A DNA stretch of 43,482 nt from Promethearchaeota archaeon. GTDB lineage: Archaea > Asgardarchaeota > Lokiarchaeia > Sigyniarchaeales > SOKP01. Below are positions 7,474 to 16,926 of the stretch, one piece after another. The notes under the pieces are model-generated. The model had not been told where the DNA came from, did no database searches, and worked only from the letters and a program-made list of their open reading frames with translations. The DNA lies in NCBI GenBank assembly GCA_019894855.1, contig JAGXNS010000007.1, positions 1 through 43,482 of the forward strand. The letters run 5' to 3'. A program made the position numbers and the translations under genes. Position 1 is the stretch's first letter. Every line of letters starts with the position of its first letter.

Positions 7474-7479
7474 TATATA
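7474..7479 (+). promoter_or_regulatory. TATA box for the TPR gene
   Basis: TATATA within AGGTATATAACA lies about 36-41 bases before the ATG at 7515, the spacing expected for a short-leader or nearly leaderless archaeal mRNA. A second AT-rich element at 7493-7501 is too close to the start to be the TATA box. Confidence 0.45.
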
Positions 7480-7514
7480 ACATTTAAGTATTTCATATAT
7501 ATCTGACTTAGAAT

Positions 7515-8585
7515 ATGATCGAGAGATATAAAAAATCAGCAGAATTAGATCCTAATGATGCTGATGCGTGGATCAATTTAGCGGATGCCTATTACGATGA
7601 AGGTAAATACGAAAAAGCGATAGAAGCGTATCAAAAGGCGATAGAACTTAATCCTTTTTTTTCGGAAGTATGGAATAATTTAGGCCTTACATTTAGTATG
7701 ATACATCAGTTCGAAGAAGCTATAGAATGTTATCAAGAAGCGCTTAAAATCGAACCTGACGACGCAATTTCTTACTATAACATGGGATTTGCATATGAGG
7801 ATTTAGAGGATTACGATAATGCGTTAAAATTTTACAAGATTGCACTAGATTATGAACCAAGCTACTCAGATGTGTGGAATAATATTGCTTTAATTTATAG
7901 AGAAAAAGAACAATATGATGAAGCAATAGAATGCTACAAAAAAGCGATAAAAATCAACCCAGATGAGCAGATGTTATATAATAATTTAGCTATCATCTAT
8001 TACGATAACCAGAACTTCGATGAAGCCATAAAGATTTATAAAAAAGCTATTGATTTAAATCCCAACAATGCTGAATTATGGTTTGATTTAGGTGATGTTG
8101 TATATGAACAAAACGATTATGAATTGGCAATAAACTGTTACACAAAAGCAACTGAGCTTAACCCTCAATTCCTTGAAGCATGGAATAATTTGGGGTTATC
8201 CTACACATTTACGGAAAAATTTGAAAAATCAATAAAATGCTATAAGGAAGCTTTAAATCTTCAAGAAGAAGATGCGGTGTTATTCGAAAATTTAGCATTC
8301 AGTTATAGTGCTTTAAATGATTTTGATAATGCCATTTTGTGTTATCAAAACACTCTTAAAATCGATCCAGATAACATCAACGCACTTAAAAAATTAGGGG
8401 TAATATTTTGCGATGTAAAAAATAATTACGAAGGAGCCATAATACTGTTTGATAAAGTTTTCTCTCTCGATCCTTCAGATGTGGATTTTTGGGAATCAGC
8501 AGCTCGTTGCCACAAGAAAGTGGGAAATTCTGAGAAAGCTAAAGAGTGGATTGAAACTGGTTCAAGATTAAAAGCAAATGATTAA
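7515..8585 (+). CDS. Tetratricopeptide repeat (TPR) protein
   Basis: 356 aa made of about ten consecutive 34-residue TPR units with the usual W-x-N-L-G/A...Y, A-I-x-x-Y and P pattern, for example AWINLADAYYDEGKYEKAIE and VWNNLGLTFSMIHQFEEAIE. Almost nothing lies outside the repeats. There is no signal peptide or membrane helix, so it is probably a cytoplasmic scaffold. Partners are unknown. The EndoQ gene follows after 27 bases on the same strand, so the pair may share a transcript without implying a shared function. Such proteins are abundant in Asgard genomes. Confidence 0.9.
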   Translation: MIERYKKSAELDPNDADAWINLADAYYDEGKYEKAIEAYQKAIELNPFFSEVWNNLGLTFSMIHQFEEAIECYQEALKIEPDDAISYYNMGFAYEDLEDYDNALKFYKIALDYEPSYSDVWNNIALIYREKEQYDEAIECYKKAIKINPDEQMLYNNLAIIYYDNQNFDEAIKIYKKAIDLNPNNAELWFDLGDVVYEQNDYELAINCYTKATELNPQFLEAWNNLGLSYTFTEKFEKSIKCYKEALNLQEEDAVLFENLAFSYSALNDFDNAILCYQNTLKIDPDNINALKKLGVIFCDVKNNYEGAIILFDKVFSLDPSDVDFWESAARCHKKVGNSEKAKEWIETGSRLKAND

Positions 8586-8612
8586 TAATAGATTCTAATT
8601 TTAAATCAACTA

Positions 8613-9923
8613 ATGGATTCATTTAATGCTGACTTACACATTCACTCACCTCATTCAATTGCGGTATCTAAAAAACTTGATTTAGATACTATGGTCGAAA
8701 CCTGTAAGAAAAAAGGGTTGGATATCCTCGGTACTGGTGATGTTTTACAACCAGATTGGTTAAAATATTTAGAAAAAAACCTGAAAAAAGATAGCGACGG
8801 AGCTTTTTCCTATAAAACGGTTTTCTTTATTTTACAAACAGAGATTGAAGATCTAGATAGTATTCATGAAGTAGTTTTTTTCCCCGATTTTTCAACTGTA
8901 AGAGAAGTCCAAAAAAAGCTTAAACCGTATTCAAAAAATATTTTGGGTGAATGGGGGGGTCGCCCAAGGGTTAATTTGCCTTCTACGGAACTAGTTGATG
9001 TTATCACAGATTTTGGAGCAGTGATAGGTCCTGCTCACGCTTTTACTCCATTTAGAGCAATTTTTCGCCAAAATAAGTACGCAACTCTCGAACAATGCTA
9101 TCAAGATGCCGTTAAAAAAGTGAAATTTTTAGAATTAGGGCTCTCAGCTAATACAGATTTAGCTGATAGATTAGATTCTCTTAAAAACATATCTTTTCTA
9201 AGCAATAGCGATGCGCATTCTGAAAGTCCTCGTTCTTTAGGGAGAGAATTTAACAAAATCAAAATGGAAAACCCTTCGTTTGATGAATTAGCGTTAGCCT
9301 TAGAAAGAAAAAATCAACGCAAAATTGAACTAAATGTAGGACTTCACCCGAAGCTAGGAAAATATTATAATATGTTCTGCAACAAATGTAGAAGAAGAGT
9401 AACCTTCGGTAAATCAGAAAAAACTAGAGATACACTATTTAATGATTATACTATTTCAGAAGAATTCATAAAAATCGTATCACAAAACCCGTTAAATGCG
9501 AGAAAAGCATATATTAACAATGTATCCAAAGGGAAAATTGTGTGTCCTGCTTGCAAAGAAAAAATTAATAAAAACATTAAAATTAAATTAGGAGTCAGTG
9601 AAAGAATTGAAGTTATTTCTACTTCAGCCGAACCAATACATCCAAATCATAGGCCCCTATACTTCAATGTAGTTCCTTTAATGGATATAATTCGCGCAGT
9701 TAAAAAAATTAAGAGCACAAATAGTGTTACAGTCTTAAAGTCATATGATAAAATGTTAAATGAACTAGGCACTGAATTTGATATTTTAATTGATAAAGAA
9801 ATTGAAGAAATCAAAAAATTTGACGAGAAAATTGCCACGGTTATCGAAGCAATAAGAAATAATAAAGTTGAATATACGCCTGGTGGAGGTGGAACTTATG
9901 GGCAAATTCAACTCGAAATATAA
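8613..9923 (+). CDS. Endonuclease Q (EndoQ), PHP-domain repair nuclease
   Basis: 436 aa, close to the roughly 420 aa of thermococcal EndoQ. The family nicks DNA 5' of deaminated bases (uracil, hypoxanthine) and abasic sites. The PHP domain opens with ADLHIHSPHS (D7, H9, H11), continues through GTGD and E78, and carries further metal ligands in GPAHAFTP (H142) and NSDAHS. A zinc module follows with CxxC at 256/259 and 311/314. The C-terminal helical part ends in the family's glycine-rich GGGGTYG. It lies 27 bases after the TPR gene. Assignment rests on the combination of PHP domain, zinc module and glycine-rich tail. Confidence 0.88.
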   Translation: MDSFNADLHIHSPHSIAVSKKLDLDTMVETCKKKGLDILGTGDVLQPDWLKYLEKNLKKDSDGAFSYKTVFFILQTEIEDLDSIHEVVFFPDFSTVREVQKKLKPYSKNILGEWGGRPRVNLPSTELVDVITDFGAVIGPAHAFTPFRAIFRQNKYATLEQCYQDAVKKVKFLELGLSANTDLADRLDSLKNISFLSNSDAHSESPRSLGREFNKIKMENPSFDELALALERKNQRKIELNVGLHPKLGKYYNMFCNKCRRRVTFGKSEKTRDTLFNDYTISEEFIKIVSQNPLNARKAYINNVSKGKIVCPACKEKINKNIKIKLGVSERIEVISTSAEPIHPNHRPLYFNVVPLMDIIRAVKKIKSTNSVTVLKSYDKMLNELGTEFDILIDKEIEEIKKFDEKIATVIEAIRNNKVEYTPGGGGTYGQIQLEI

Positions 9924-9992
9924 CTTTCTAAAGAATAATTTAAATTGCTATCAATAAGAAAAGCCTTATATATAAAAAGTTTCAAAATTTGG

Positions 9993-10232
9993 CTATATTT
10001 CAAACTCTATATTAAGATTTAAAAGTTCTCCACATTTAGAGCAAGTCATAAAATCAAAAATTTTAAATGCTACAACCATAAGTTCTAAATCTTTCCTAGG
10101 GAATCGGTTTTTAAACTTTTTTTTATAATCTCCGGAAGGACAGCTAATAATCGCTCGAACATTGATTATGTCCTCCACTTCCGGACTCTCAAAAGTTTGT
10201 TCGGTTGCGTTCTTATTCATTTCAATTTCCAT
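9993..10232 (-). CDS. Small hypothetical protein with one CxxC
   Basis: 79 aa, not recognised. It has a polar N-terminus, a middle with IINVRAIISCPSGDYKKKF that looks like a beta strand and turn, and a C-terminal FMTCSKCGELLNLNIEF with a single CxxC (residues 67 and 70). One CxxC could complete a zinc site in a dimer. A GGGGTTGAG stretch 5 bases before the ATG resembles the site before the E2 gene. Codon choice is like that of its neighbours. It is convergent with EndoQ and divergent from ftsZ. Met5 is an alternative start. Confidence 0.5.
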   Translation of the reverse strand: MEIEMNKNATEQTFESPEVEDIINVRAIISCPSGDYKKKFKNRFPRKDLELMVVAFKIFDFMTCSKCGELLNLNIEFEI

Positions 10233-10438
10233 TTTTGCTCAACCCCGGGCATATAGAACATAGTCTTCAGTCATTTAAATGTATCTATATCAAAATTTGT
10301 CATCTTTATCACACGAACAAGTGGAAATTTGATGTTTTTTCAGTGTTACCTAAATAACACCTATATTAATAATATTAATTTTGATATGTATTATTAGCGT
10401 ATTATATAGCTAATTACTCCATATTATGGTAATGATTA

Positions 10439-11581
10439 ATGAAAAACGATGAATTTGATCTAAGCGAGATTGTAAAATCGAGAGAATCTGTTAGATCTAG
10501 GTTTAATGAGATAGCGCGTCAAAATGTTAAATCAAGTAAGGTGTCAAATCTAGATGACGACACTTATCTGGCTGATCTGCTTAAAGTTTTAAAAATTAAG
10601 TCTTTAGTTGTTGGGGTCGGTGGAGCTGGGAATAACACCGTATCAAGAATGTACGATATTGAATCGGATACCATCGACACACTCACTATTAATACGGATG
10701 CTCACGATTTATATTACTCAAATTCTAACCAGAAACTTTTAATCGGAAAAGAGATTTGTAACGGACTAGGGTCTGGTAACGATCCCAGCGTCGGTAGTGC
10801 GGCTGCTGAAGAAGATGTAGAACGCCTTTCTCAGGTGTTAAACGCTGATGTAGTTTTCCTTACTTTTGGCTTGGGTGGTGGTACTGGTACTGGAGCAGCT
10901 CCTATTATCGCTAGGGAAGCGAAAAAAAATAATGCCACGGTTGTATCCTTTTGTTCTGTTCCCTTTAAATCTGAAGGAGTGGAACGAAGTTTAAGAGCAA
11001 GAAAAGGTTTAGAGGAACTAATGAAATATTCTGATACGCTAATCCCTATTCCAAACGATAATCTTCTCCGCTTTAACAAAAAATTACCTGTTCTGGCAGG
11101 TTTTAAGATTATGGATGAGGTATTAATCAGGTGTATTAACGAAATAATCAATCTAATAAATAACTGTGGTTTGATTAATATTGATTACGCAGATGTTAGA
11201 AAAGTGTTAGAAAAAAAGGGGAATTATCCTTCTGGGTTAATCGGTATTACAGAATCGTTAGGCGAAGAATTCGATTTAATAAAGAAGGCTAAATTAGCAA
11301 TACACAATCCTCTTTTAGAACCGGACACAAATAAAGTTGACAAATGCATAGTTTCTGTTTCTGGTGATCATCAATTATCGTTATCTAAAATAGATAAGGT
11401 TATCTCAACAATTTCCAGCGAAATTCCAGATAATGCGTCTCTTAAATTCGGAACCTCTTTAAATCCAGCTCTAGGATCTAAAATTAGGATTATGGCGTTA
11501 GGTCGAGGCCCAATCTCGCCATATGTTCAAGCGGCAATAGATGGGACTGACTTTCCACACTCTAACACAAGCCAACTTTAA
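10439..11581 (+). CDS. ftsZ: FtsZ tubulin-family cell-division GTPase
   Basis: 380 aa. It polymerises with GTP to form the division ring. Visible motifs are GVGGAGNN (59-66), the tubulin signature GGGTGTG (146-152), a nucleotide-sugar contact region near PIPNDNLL, and a T7 synergy loop NIDYADV with catalytic acids D249 and D252. The GTPase site is therefore intact. Residues 1-52 form a charged N-terminal extension before the Rossmann core. The C-terminus (PYVQAAIDGTDFPHSNTSQL) is short and has no long linker. The T7 loop and short tail fit FtsZ rather than CetZ. No SepF or other division partner is adjacent. Confidence 0.95.
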   Translation: MKNDEFDLSEIVKSRESVRSRFNEIARQNVKSSKVSNLDDDTYLADLLKVLKIKSLVVGVGGAGNNTVSRMYDIESDTIDTLTINTDAHDLYYSNSNQKLLIGKEICNGLGSGNDPSVGSAAAEEDVERLSQVLNADVVFLTFGLGGGTGTGAAPIIAREAKKNNATVVSFCSVPFKSEGVERSLRARKGLEELMKYSDTLIPIPNDNLLRFNKKLPVLAGFKIMDEVLIRCINEIINLINNCGLINIDYADVRKVLEKKGNYPSGLIGITESLGEEFDLIKKAKLAIHNPLLEPDTNKVDKCIVSVSGDHQLSLSKIDKVISTISSEIPDNASLKFGTSLNPALGSKIRIMALGRGPISPYVQAAIDGTDFPHSNTSQL

Positions 11582-11701
11582 TAATATTCTATATAATATC
11601 AGTAGTTAATAATCAATTTTCATCCTTCCATAACCTTTTTTAAAAAAAATCCTTCTATTTCATATTAATTGCATCAAGGTGAATCTAAAATAGGAAATCA
11701 A

Positions 11702-12139
11702 ATGCCTAAAGAAGATTTAAAAAAAGTAATTCGAGATTTTTTAGAAAAAAGAAAAATACTCGTACTCTGTACTTGTTCAGATAACACGCCTCGCGCAACG
11801 CCTATGGATTTTTACATGGATAAGGTATCTAATGATTTTAATATATATGTAGGACCTGCTCCTGGGAGAAAGGTAAAAAATATCGAAGAAAATCCAAATA
11901 TTAGTATTGGAATCTATACTCCTATGGATACTGGGAAAATACAAGGTATGCAAATTACTGCATCTGGGAAAGAGAGATTAGTCTTTTTAAGGGAAGGGGA
12001 CAAGGAATTTGATAAGGTTCAACGAATTGTCCGAGGAAAAAGAAATCTCCTCTTAAAAATAATTCCAGAAAAAATTGAACTTCTCGATTATGATTTTATA
12101 AAAAATGGATATTCACGGCTTCAAATTTTAGACCTTTAG
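11702..12139 (+). CDS. Pyridoxamine 5'-phosphate oxidase-like flavin-binding protein
   Basis: 145 aa from the ATG at 11702; an in-frame TTG at 11669 would add 11 residues with no better SD. The split-barrel fold is suggested by VLCTCSDNTPRATPMDFYMD near the N-terminus, NIYVGPAPGRKVKNIEENPNI in the middle (the usual phosphate/FMN contact segment) and QITASGKERLV. Family members bind FMN, F420 or heme as dimers and act as oxidoreductases or sensors. The ligand cannot be decided here. It stands alone between ftsZ and alaS. Confidence 0.78.
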   Translation: MPKEDLKKVIRDFLEKRKILVLCTCSDNTPRATPMDFYMDKVSNDFNIYVGPAPGRKVKNIEENPNISIGIYTPMDTGKIQGMQITASGKERLVFLREGDKEFDKVQRIVRGKRNLLLKIIPEKIELLDYDFIKNGYSRLQILDL

Positions 12140-12188
12140 GTTGGAGTTATAATAAAAAAAAGAAATATATAATATTTTTAAAGTTCTA

Positions 12189-12347
12189 TTAACCAAACAT
12201 ATATTTAATGGCATCATCTGCATTCATAAGTATCTCAATTTTAAAAGTATATCCTTCTATAGAGGCATAAAAGCCAAATCTTTTAGATAAAGCTATCATA
12301 CTTTCAATTACTTTATCGTCTGGAAACTCATATAAGTGGTACCACAT
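12189..12347 (-). CDS. Possible small protein (52 aa), antisense upstream of alaS
   Basis: An open frame beginning MWYHLYEFPDDK and continuing to EGYTFKIEILMNADD fills most of the 281-bp gap before alaS. Its amino-acid makeup (mixed charged and hydrophobic, one predicted helix then two strands) is protein-like rather than random AT-rich translation. No SD or family is recognised. The upstream limit is a stop 7 codons before the ATG. It is divergent from alaS and would share its promoter region. Confidence 0.42.
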   Translation of the reverse strand: MWYHLYEFPDDKVIESMIALSKRFGFYASIEGYTFKIEILMNADDAIKYMFG

Positions 12348-12420
12348 TTCAAATTTGAAGGATTTGATTTAGAGAAAAAGATTTTAGGAAAACATTAATT
12401 GTATAAATTAATAATATCAG

Positions 12421-15408
12421 ATGATCATCAATACTTCACTTTTGATTAACATGTTATCCGATGAAGATAGAACGCAATTAAAAAGCGCTACTAACGATAA
12501 GGAGCTCAAAAAAATATTTAAATTAATCGCATCAAAGAATCCCGACGAATTTTTTCCAACCGAGGAACTGAAACATTTAGGTTACACGAGAAGGCAATGT
12601 GAGTGCTGTGGTGCTTATTTCTGGACCACCATCCATGATAGAAAGGTTTGTGGAGATCCTGTTTGTTCTGGGGGCTTCCAAGTCACCGTTAATAATCCTG
12701 CGAAAGTAAAACTCTCCTATATTGGTGTATGGAAAAAAATTGTAGAGATACTAGAACCTCGAGGATACCTTCCAATTAAAAGGTACCCATGCGTAGCAAG
12801 ATGGAATCCTACTTCAGAATTCACTATAGCGTCAATATCCGCTTTTCAACCTTATGTTATTACTGGCGAAGTTGAACCACCTGCAAAAAAATTAATCATT
12901 CCTCAATTTTGTTTGAGGTTTAACGATATTGAGAATGTAGGATTAACCGGGTCGCATAATACAGGCTTTGTTATGATAGGACAGCATGTTTTTGTTCCAC
13001 CTGAAGAGTGGAATCAAGGAGAGCTCTTTCTAGATATTCATACTTTTATCCACGAAGGTGTAGGTTTACCAAAGGAAGAAATCACGATTCACGAAGACAG
13101 TTGGGCAGGAGGTGGATCATTTGGATGTAGTCTTGAATTTTTTAGTCGAGGAGTCGAATTGTTCAATCAAGTGTATACTATGTTTGAGCAAACTCTAGAT
13201 GGTCCTCGAGAGTTGAGTTTAAAAGTTTTAGATATGGGGCTAGGTCAAGAGCGTGTAGCATGGTTCTCCCAAGGAACCCCAAACATTTACGAAGCAACAT
13301 TTCCATATGTGATCTCTAAATTAAGAGATATTACTAAGGTTAAAACACATTTTGAGTTATATAATAAATTTTCACGATATTCGGCTTATTTAAATATTGA
13401 TGAAGTAGACGACATGGATGCTGCCTGGGAGAAAGTAGGAAATGAGCTTAATATCGATGTAACTGAGTTAAAACAAAAAATTTTACCTATGACAGCGGTG
13501 TATTCTATTGCTGACCATGCGAGAACGTTATTATTTGCAATTAACGATGGAAAACTCCCTTCTAATGTAGGTGGCGGATACAATCTTAGAGTTATTCTAA
13601 GACGTGCTCTAAACTTTATCGATAAATTTGGATGGGACATAGAAATTTCAGATGTATGCAATTGGCATGCGAAAGAACTGAAGGAACTATTTCCGGAAGT
13701 TTCTGGACGGTTAGATGAAATAAAGAAGATTTTGAGAGTTGAAAAAGAAAAGTATTATACTACAAAACAAAAAGCGGGTAAGATGTTAGAAAAATTACTT
13801 GCCGAGGGAGATATTTCTACCGAAACATTGATAGAAATTTATGATTCTAGAGGAATAAACCCAGAGATGGTTAAAGACGCTGCGGCAAAATTTGGCAAAA
13901 AAATCAATATTCCTGATAATTTTTATAGTCTAGTAGTAGAAAGACACGAGCATAAGGAAAAAATCGACGCTACATCAACCGAACTCAAGTTAGATTTAAG
14001 TAGTGTTTTAGAAACCGAATCTCTTTACTATTACGATTATACTAAGACATCTAACAATGCTACAGTTTTAAAACTAGTTGGAAACAATGTAATCCTTGAT
14101 CAATCAGTTGCTTATCCTACTTCAGGTGGTCAAGTGCACGATATTGGAACAATAGACGGTCAAAAATTCAATAGTGTGTTGAAGCAAGGTAATCATATTA
14201 TTCATGTTTTATCTGAAAAACCACACTTCAAAGAAGGAGAGATGGTAAAAGTTGAAGTTGATAAAAAATGGCGCACTCAACTTTCTCAACATCATACTGC
14301 GACTCATATTGTAAATGCTGCGGCTCGTTCTATATTGGGTGGCCATATTAATCAAGCTGGAGCTAAGAAGACTATGAAACATTCCAACTTGGACATTACT
14401 CACTACGAACAAATTTCTCGAGAAGATTTATTAAAAATAGAAAAAAAAGCAAATGAAATTGTTGATAACGCAATTGATATGAAACTATTTTTTATACCCC
14501 GTTCTGAAGCTGAACAAAAATATGGTATGGCAATTTACCAAGGAGGTGCTGTTCCTGGAAAAAATATTAGAATCGTTAAGATTCCGGGTGTGGATGTAGA
14601 AGCTTGTGGTGGCACGCATTTGAATAACACTTCAGAGACCGGAAGAATTAAAATAATTAAATCTCAAAAAATTCAAGATGGTATCGTGAGATTGACCTTT
14701 ACTGCGGGATCTGCCACTAAAGAACTTGAAGCAGAGGAATCTCTAAGCTTAACCCAACTACAATCTTTATTGGAAATTCCACAAAATAAAATTGTAGGTA
14801 GAGTTGAAGAATTACTATATAAGTGGAAAAACTTAAATAAAGCATTACAGACCGGAAAACTTGATGAAACGGATATGGTGCTGAATTCAAGTAATAATAT
14901 TGAAGTGGAAATTTTAACAGAATTATCTCGAATTCTAAATACAAAAAAAGACGATATTTTCTCGAAAGTAAAAAAATTATATGACGAATGGAACGGTGCT
15001 AAGGCAAAATTAAAAGAAGTGGAAAACTTACTTGACGAAAAATTCATCAAAACTCTTATAAATTCAGCAATTTCACTAAACGATTCTAAAATGATTCTTA
15101 GATCCTTTGAAAATCTTACTCCAAACGATCTTAAGAATCTAAGCGTGAAAATTCTCCGTAAATCTGAAGATTTAAACACAATTTTTATCAATAAAGACGA
15201 GAAAGGTATAACTATAATTGGAATGGTAGGAAAAGGACTTTTAAAAAGATCCGACTTCAATATGGGAAATTTTGTTAAAACTATCGCTTCGAGATACAAC
15301 GGTAAGGGTGGTGGCAAAATTGATTATGGACAAGTGTTTATCGGTGATAAGGAATTAAAAATTGACGATTTGGTTAACCACATAAAAGAGAAACTAACAG
15401 GCAGCTAA
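12421..15408 (+). CDS. alaS: Alanyl-tRNA synthetase, archaeal type
   Basis: 995 aa. It charges tRNA-Ala. The N-terminal archaeal-specific cysteine segment (RRQCECCGAYFWTT, then CGDPVC) leads into the class II catalytic core (DSWAGGGSFGCSLEFFSRGVE, LDMGLGQERVAW, GGGYNLRVILRRAL). The editing domain carries the zinc/catalytic set H625 and H629 in HHTATH and C729 and H733 in CGGTH. The C-terminal domain ends with the glycine-rich SRYNGKGGGKIDYGQ typical of AlaRS. It is somewhat longer than most archaeal AlaRS, mainly in the linker before the C-terminal domain. The ATG at 12421 has no SD, consistent with a leaderless mRNA. All key motifs are intact. Confidence 0.97.
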   Translation: MIINTSLLINMLSDEDRTQLKSATNDKELKKIFKLIASKNPDEFFPTEELKHLGYTRRQCECCGAYFWTTIHDRKVCGDPVCSGGFQVTVNNPAKVKLSYIGVWKKIVEILEPRGYLPIKRYPCVARWNPTSEFTIASISAFQPYVITGEVEPPAKKLIIPQFCLRFNDIENVGLTGSHNTGFVMIGQHVFVPPEEWNQGELFLDIHTFIHEGVGLPKEEITIHEDSWAGGGSFGCSLEFFSRGVELFNQVYTMFEQTLDGPRELSLKVLDMGLGQERVAWFSQGTPNIYEATFPYVISKLRDITKVKTHFELYNKFSRYSAYLNIDEVDDMDAAWEKVGNELNIDVTELKQKILPMTAVYSIADHARTLLFAINDGKLPSNVGGGYNLRVILRRALNFIDKFGWDIEISDVCNWHAKELKELFPEVSGRLDEIKKILRVEKEKYYTTKQKAGKMLEKLLAEGDISTETLIEIYDSRGINPEMVKDAAAKFGKKINIPDNFYSLVVERHEHKEKIDATSTELKLDLSSVLETESLYYYDYTKTSNNATVLKLVGNNVILDQSVAYPTSGGQVHDIGTIDGQKFNSVLKQGNHIIHVLSEKPHFKEGEMVKVEVDKKWRTQLSQHHTATHIVNAAARSILGGHINQAGAKKTMKHSNLDITHYEQISREDLLKIEKKANEIVDNAIDMKLFFIPRSEAEQKYGMAIYQGGAVPGKNIRIVKIPGVDVEACGGTHLNNTSETGRIKIIKSQKIQDGIVRLTFTAGSATKELEAEESLSLTQLQSLLEIPQNKIVGRVEELLYKWKNLNKALQTGKLDETDMVLNSSNNIEVEILTELSRILNTKKDDIFSKVKKLYDEWNGAKAKLKEVENLLDEKFIKTLINSAISLNDSKMILRSFENLTPNDLKNLSVKILRKSEDLNTIFINKDEKGITIIGMVGKGLLKRSDFNMGNFVKTIASRYNGKGGGKIDYGQVFIGDKELKIDDLVNHIKEKLTGS

Positions 15409-15590
15409 ATTATTCGTAGCATCCAATTGAAATTATAAATAATGTAATATATAGTATTTAATAATATCATACAAAGTTTGCCTTCTTCTAACTTCTACTT
15501 ATATCTTCTATCTATATAGATTCTATATACTACATCGAAATTGTTTAAATCGAGCAATAATCTTATTTTAATTAAGATAAAAAGGAAAAT

Positions 15591-15767
15591 ATGAGATTAA
15601 ATATGTTTGAAGTAATATCAGAAGATTTAACAGAAAAAAAGGAAGATTATTTAACACTCAGCAGAAATCTAACAGAAACACCGCTTGAGAAATCTATTGA
15701 TATTGACAATATAATAGACATGATTAATCTCGATATTGTTAAAATCTTAAAATATAATAGAATTTAA
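15591..15767 (+). CDS. Small acidic hypothetical protein (58 aa)
   Basis: MRLNMFEVISEDLTEKKEDY and onward, ending ILKYNRI. It is a small, mostly helical, charged protein of no recognised family. An AAGGAAAAT stretch just before the ATG is a weak SD. Its stop overlaps the next start as TAATG, so the two genes are translationally coupled, which is the best evidence that both are real. Confidence 0.55.
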   Translation: MRLNMFEVISEDLTEKKEDYLTLSRNLTETPLEKSIDIDNIIDMINLDIVKILKYNRI

Positions 15768-15943
15768 TGGTGAAATTTATAGTGAAATTAATATATCAAG
15801 AATTTTTATGCCCTAAATGCGGCCAAATTAGGTGGCTAAAGGTTAAAAATATGTGCGTAGATTGTAAAGATAAATTGTTTTTAGAGAAAATGTCTCAATC
15901 CAGAAAAGAGCAACATGTTTTTAATGAGCAAATATGTGTATAA
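15767..15943 (+). CDS. Small zinc-ribbon protein (58 aa)
   Basis: MVKFIVKLIYQEFLCPKCGQ opens the protein. CPKC at residues 15-18 and CVDC at 30-33 form a compact four-cysteine zinc ribbon, followed by a basic/polar helix. Its ATG shares one base with the preceding stop (TAATG). No family could be named. Small zinc ribbons of this size can be nucleic-acid or protein-interaction modules. Confidence 0.6.
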   Translation: MVKFIVKLIYQEFLCPKCGQIRWLKVKNMCVDCKDKLFLEKMSQSRKEQHVFNEQICV

Positions 15944-16117
15944 GAAATGGACAAATTATCGCTTTTTAAACTTATTTTGAGAGTAATTTTTTTTGTAGCG
16001 ATTTATTAGTAAAATTTTTCTAAGTCCATATTAACATTCTTTATTGTAGGTTAAAATTTAATATGTATTAAAACACCTAATATACATAATAGTTTGTTCA
16101 AGAGTGGTTGTTCTCAA

Positions 16118-16924
16118 ATGGTTAACCTCATACAAATAAGCGATTTGCATTATGGTTCTGAGTTTGTACCTGAATATATGGATAATGTTATCAAATACAT
16201 TAAATATAATTCTCCTGATGCTGTAATATGCACTGGAGATCTAATTCATAAAGGAAGAATAACTCAATTTAAGGGGATATTACCTTATATAAATAGAATT
16301 AGAGAAACTACAAAATTTTTAGCGGTACCTGGGAATCACGATGCAAAGAATAGTGGAATAATCTTTTTCGAAAGACTTATAGGTCCAAGAAGATCAAGAT
16401 TAATCCTAGATGATAAAGATACCATAATCGTAGGAATTTGCTCAGCGAGGGATGACATGAGTGAAGGAATGATTGGGGACGAACAACTCGATTTTTTGGG
16501 AAGATCCATGGATAAAAACTTAGAAAATAGGGTAATGGCACTCCACCATCATTTAATACCTGTACCTCTTTCGGGACAAAAATTCACAACCGTAAGAGAT
16601 GCAGGAGAAATTCTCGAATTTACCCAACTATTTGAGCTAGATTTAGTTTTAATGGGACATAGACACGTTCCACACGCTTATGTAATCGGACCAACAACAT
16701 TCCTCTATTGTGGTACATCAACTTCTAATAAAGTGAGAGCAGATGATAGTCCTAGCTTCAATCACATTATTTTAAATGAGGGTGATCTTGAAGTATATAT
16801 GGTAAATTCTACAAACCTCGAAAGAAATCTACTTTTAGAACGAAAGTTAGGTCGTACAAAATTTGTAAGACCGCGTCGAACGCGTATAGAACATTTATTG
16901 AGCTCAGTTGTGTGGGATGATTAA
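16118..16924 (+). CDS. Calcineurin-like metallophosphoesterase
   Basis: 268 aa from the ATG at 16118 (a TTG eight codons upstream is less likely). The dinuclear metal set is complete: ISDLHYG (D-x-H) near the N-terminus, CTGDLIHKG (GD), VPGNHDAK (GNHD), a histidine run MALHHHLIP, and MGHRHVPH (GHxH). The layout resembles cyclic-nucleotide phosphodiesterase/Icc-type enzymes. The C-terminal 45 residues are basic. The Nudix gene starts 2 bases after its stop, so a nucleotide or nucleotide-sugar substrate is plausible for the pair. Confidence 0.88.
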   Translation: MVNLIQISDLHYGSEFVPEYMDNVIKYIKYNSPDAVICTGDLIHKGRITQFKGILPYINRIRETTKFLAVPGNHDAKNSGIIFFERLIGPRRSRLILDDKDTIIVGICSARDDMSEGMIGDEQLDFLGRSMDKNLENRVMALHHHLIPVPLSGQKFTTVRDAGEILEFTQLFELDLVLMGHRHVPHAYVIGPTTFLYCGTSTSNKVRADDSPSFNHIILNEGDLEVYMVNSTNLERNLLLERKLGRTKFVRPRRTRIEHLLSSVVWDD

Positions 16925-16926
16925 TA

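Noticed and set aside
14673-15317. 214-codon minus-strand frame inside alaS
   Set aside because: It overlaps the well-conserved C-terminal part of AlaRS and shows no independent motif or ribosome site.
16094-16117. TTG start eight codons upstream for the phosphoesterase
   Set aside because: The ATG at 16118 is directly followed by the conserved first strand, and no SD supports the longer form.
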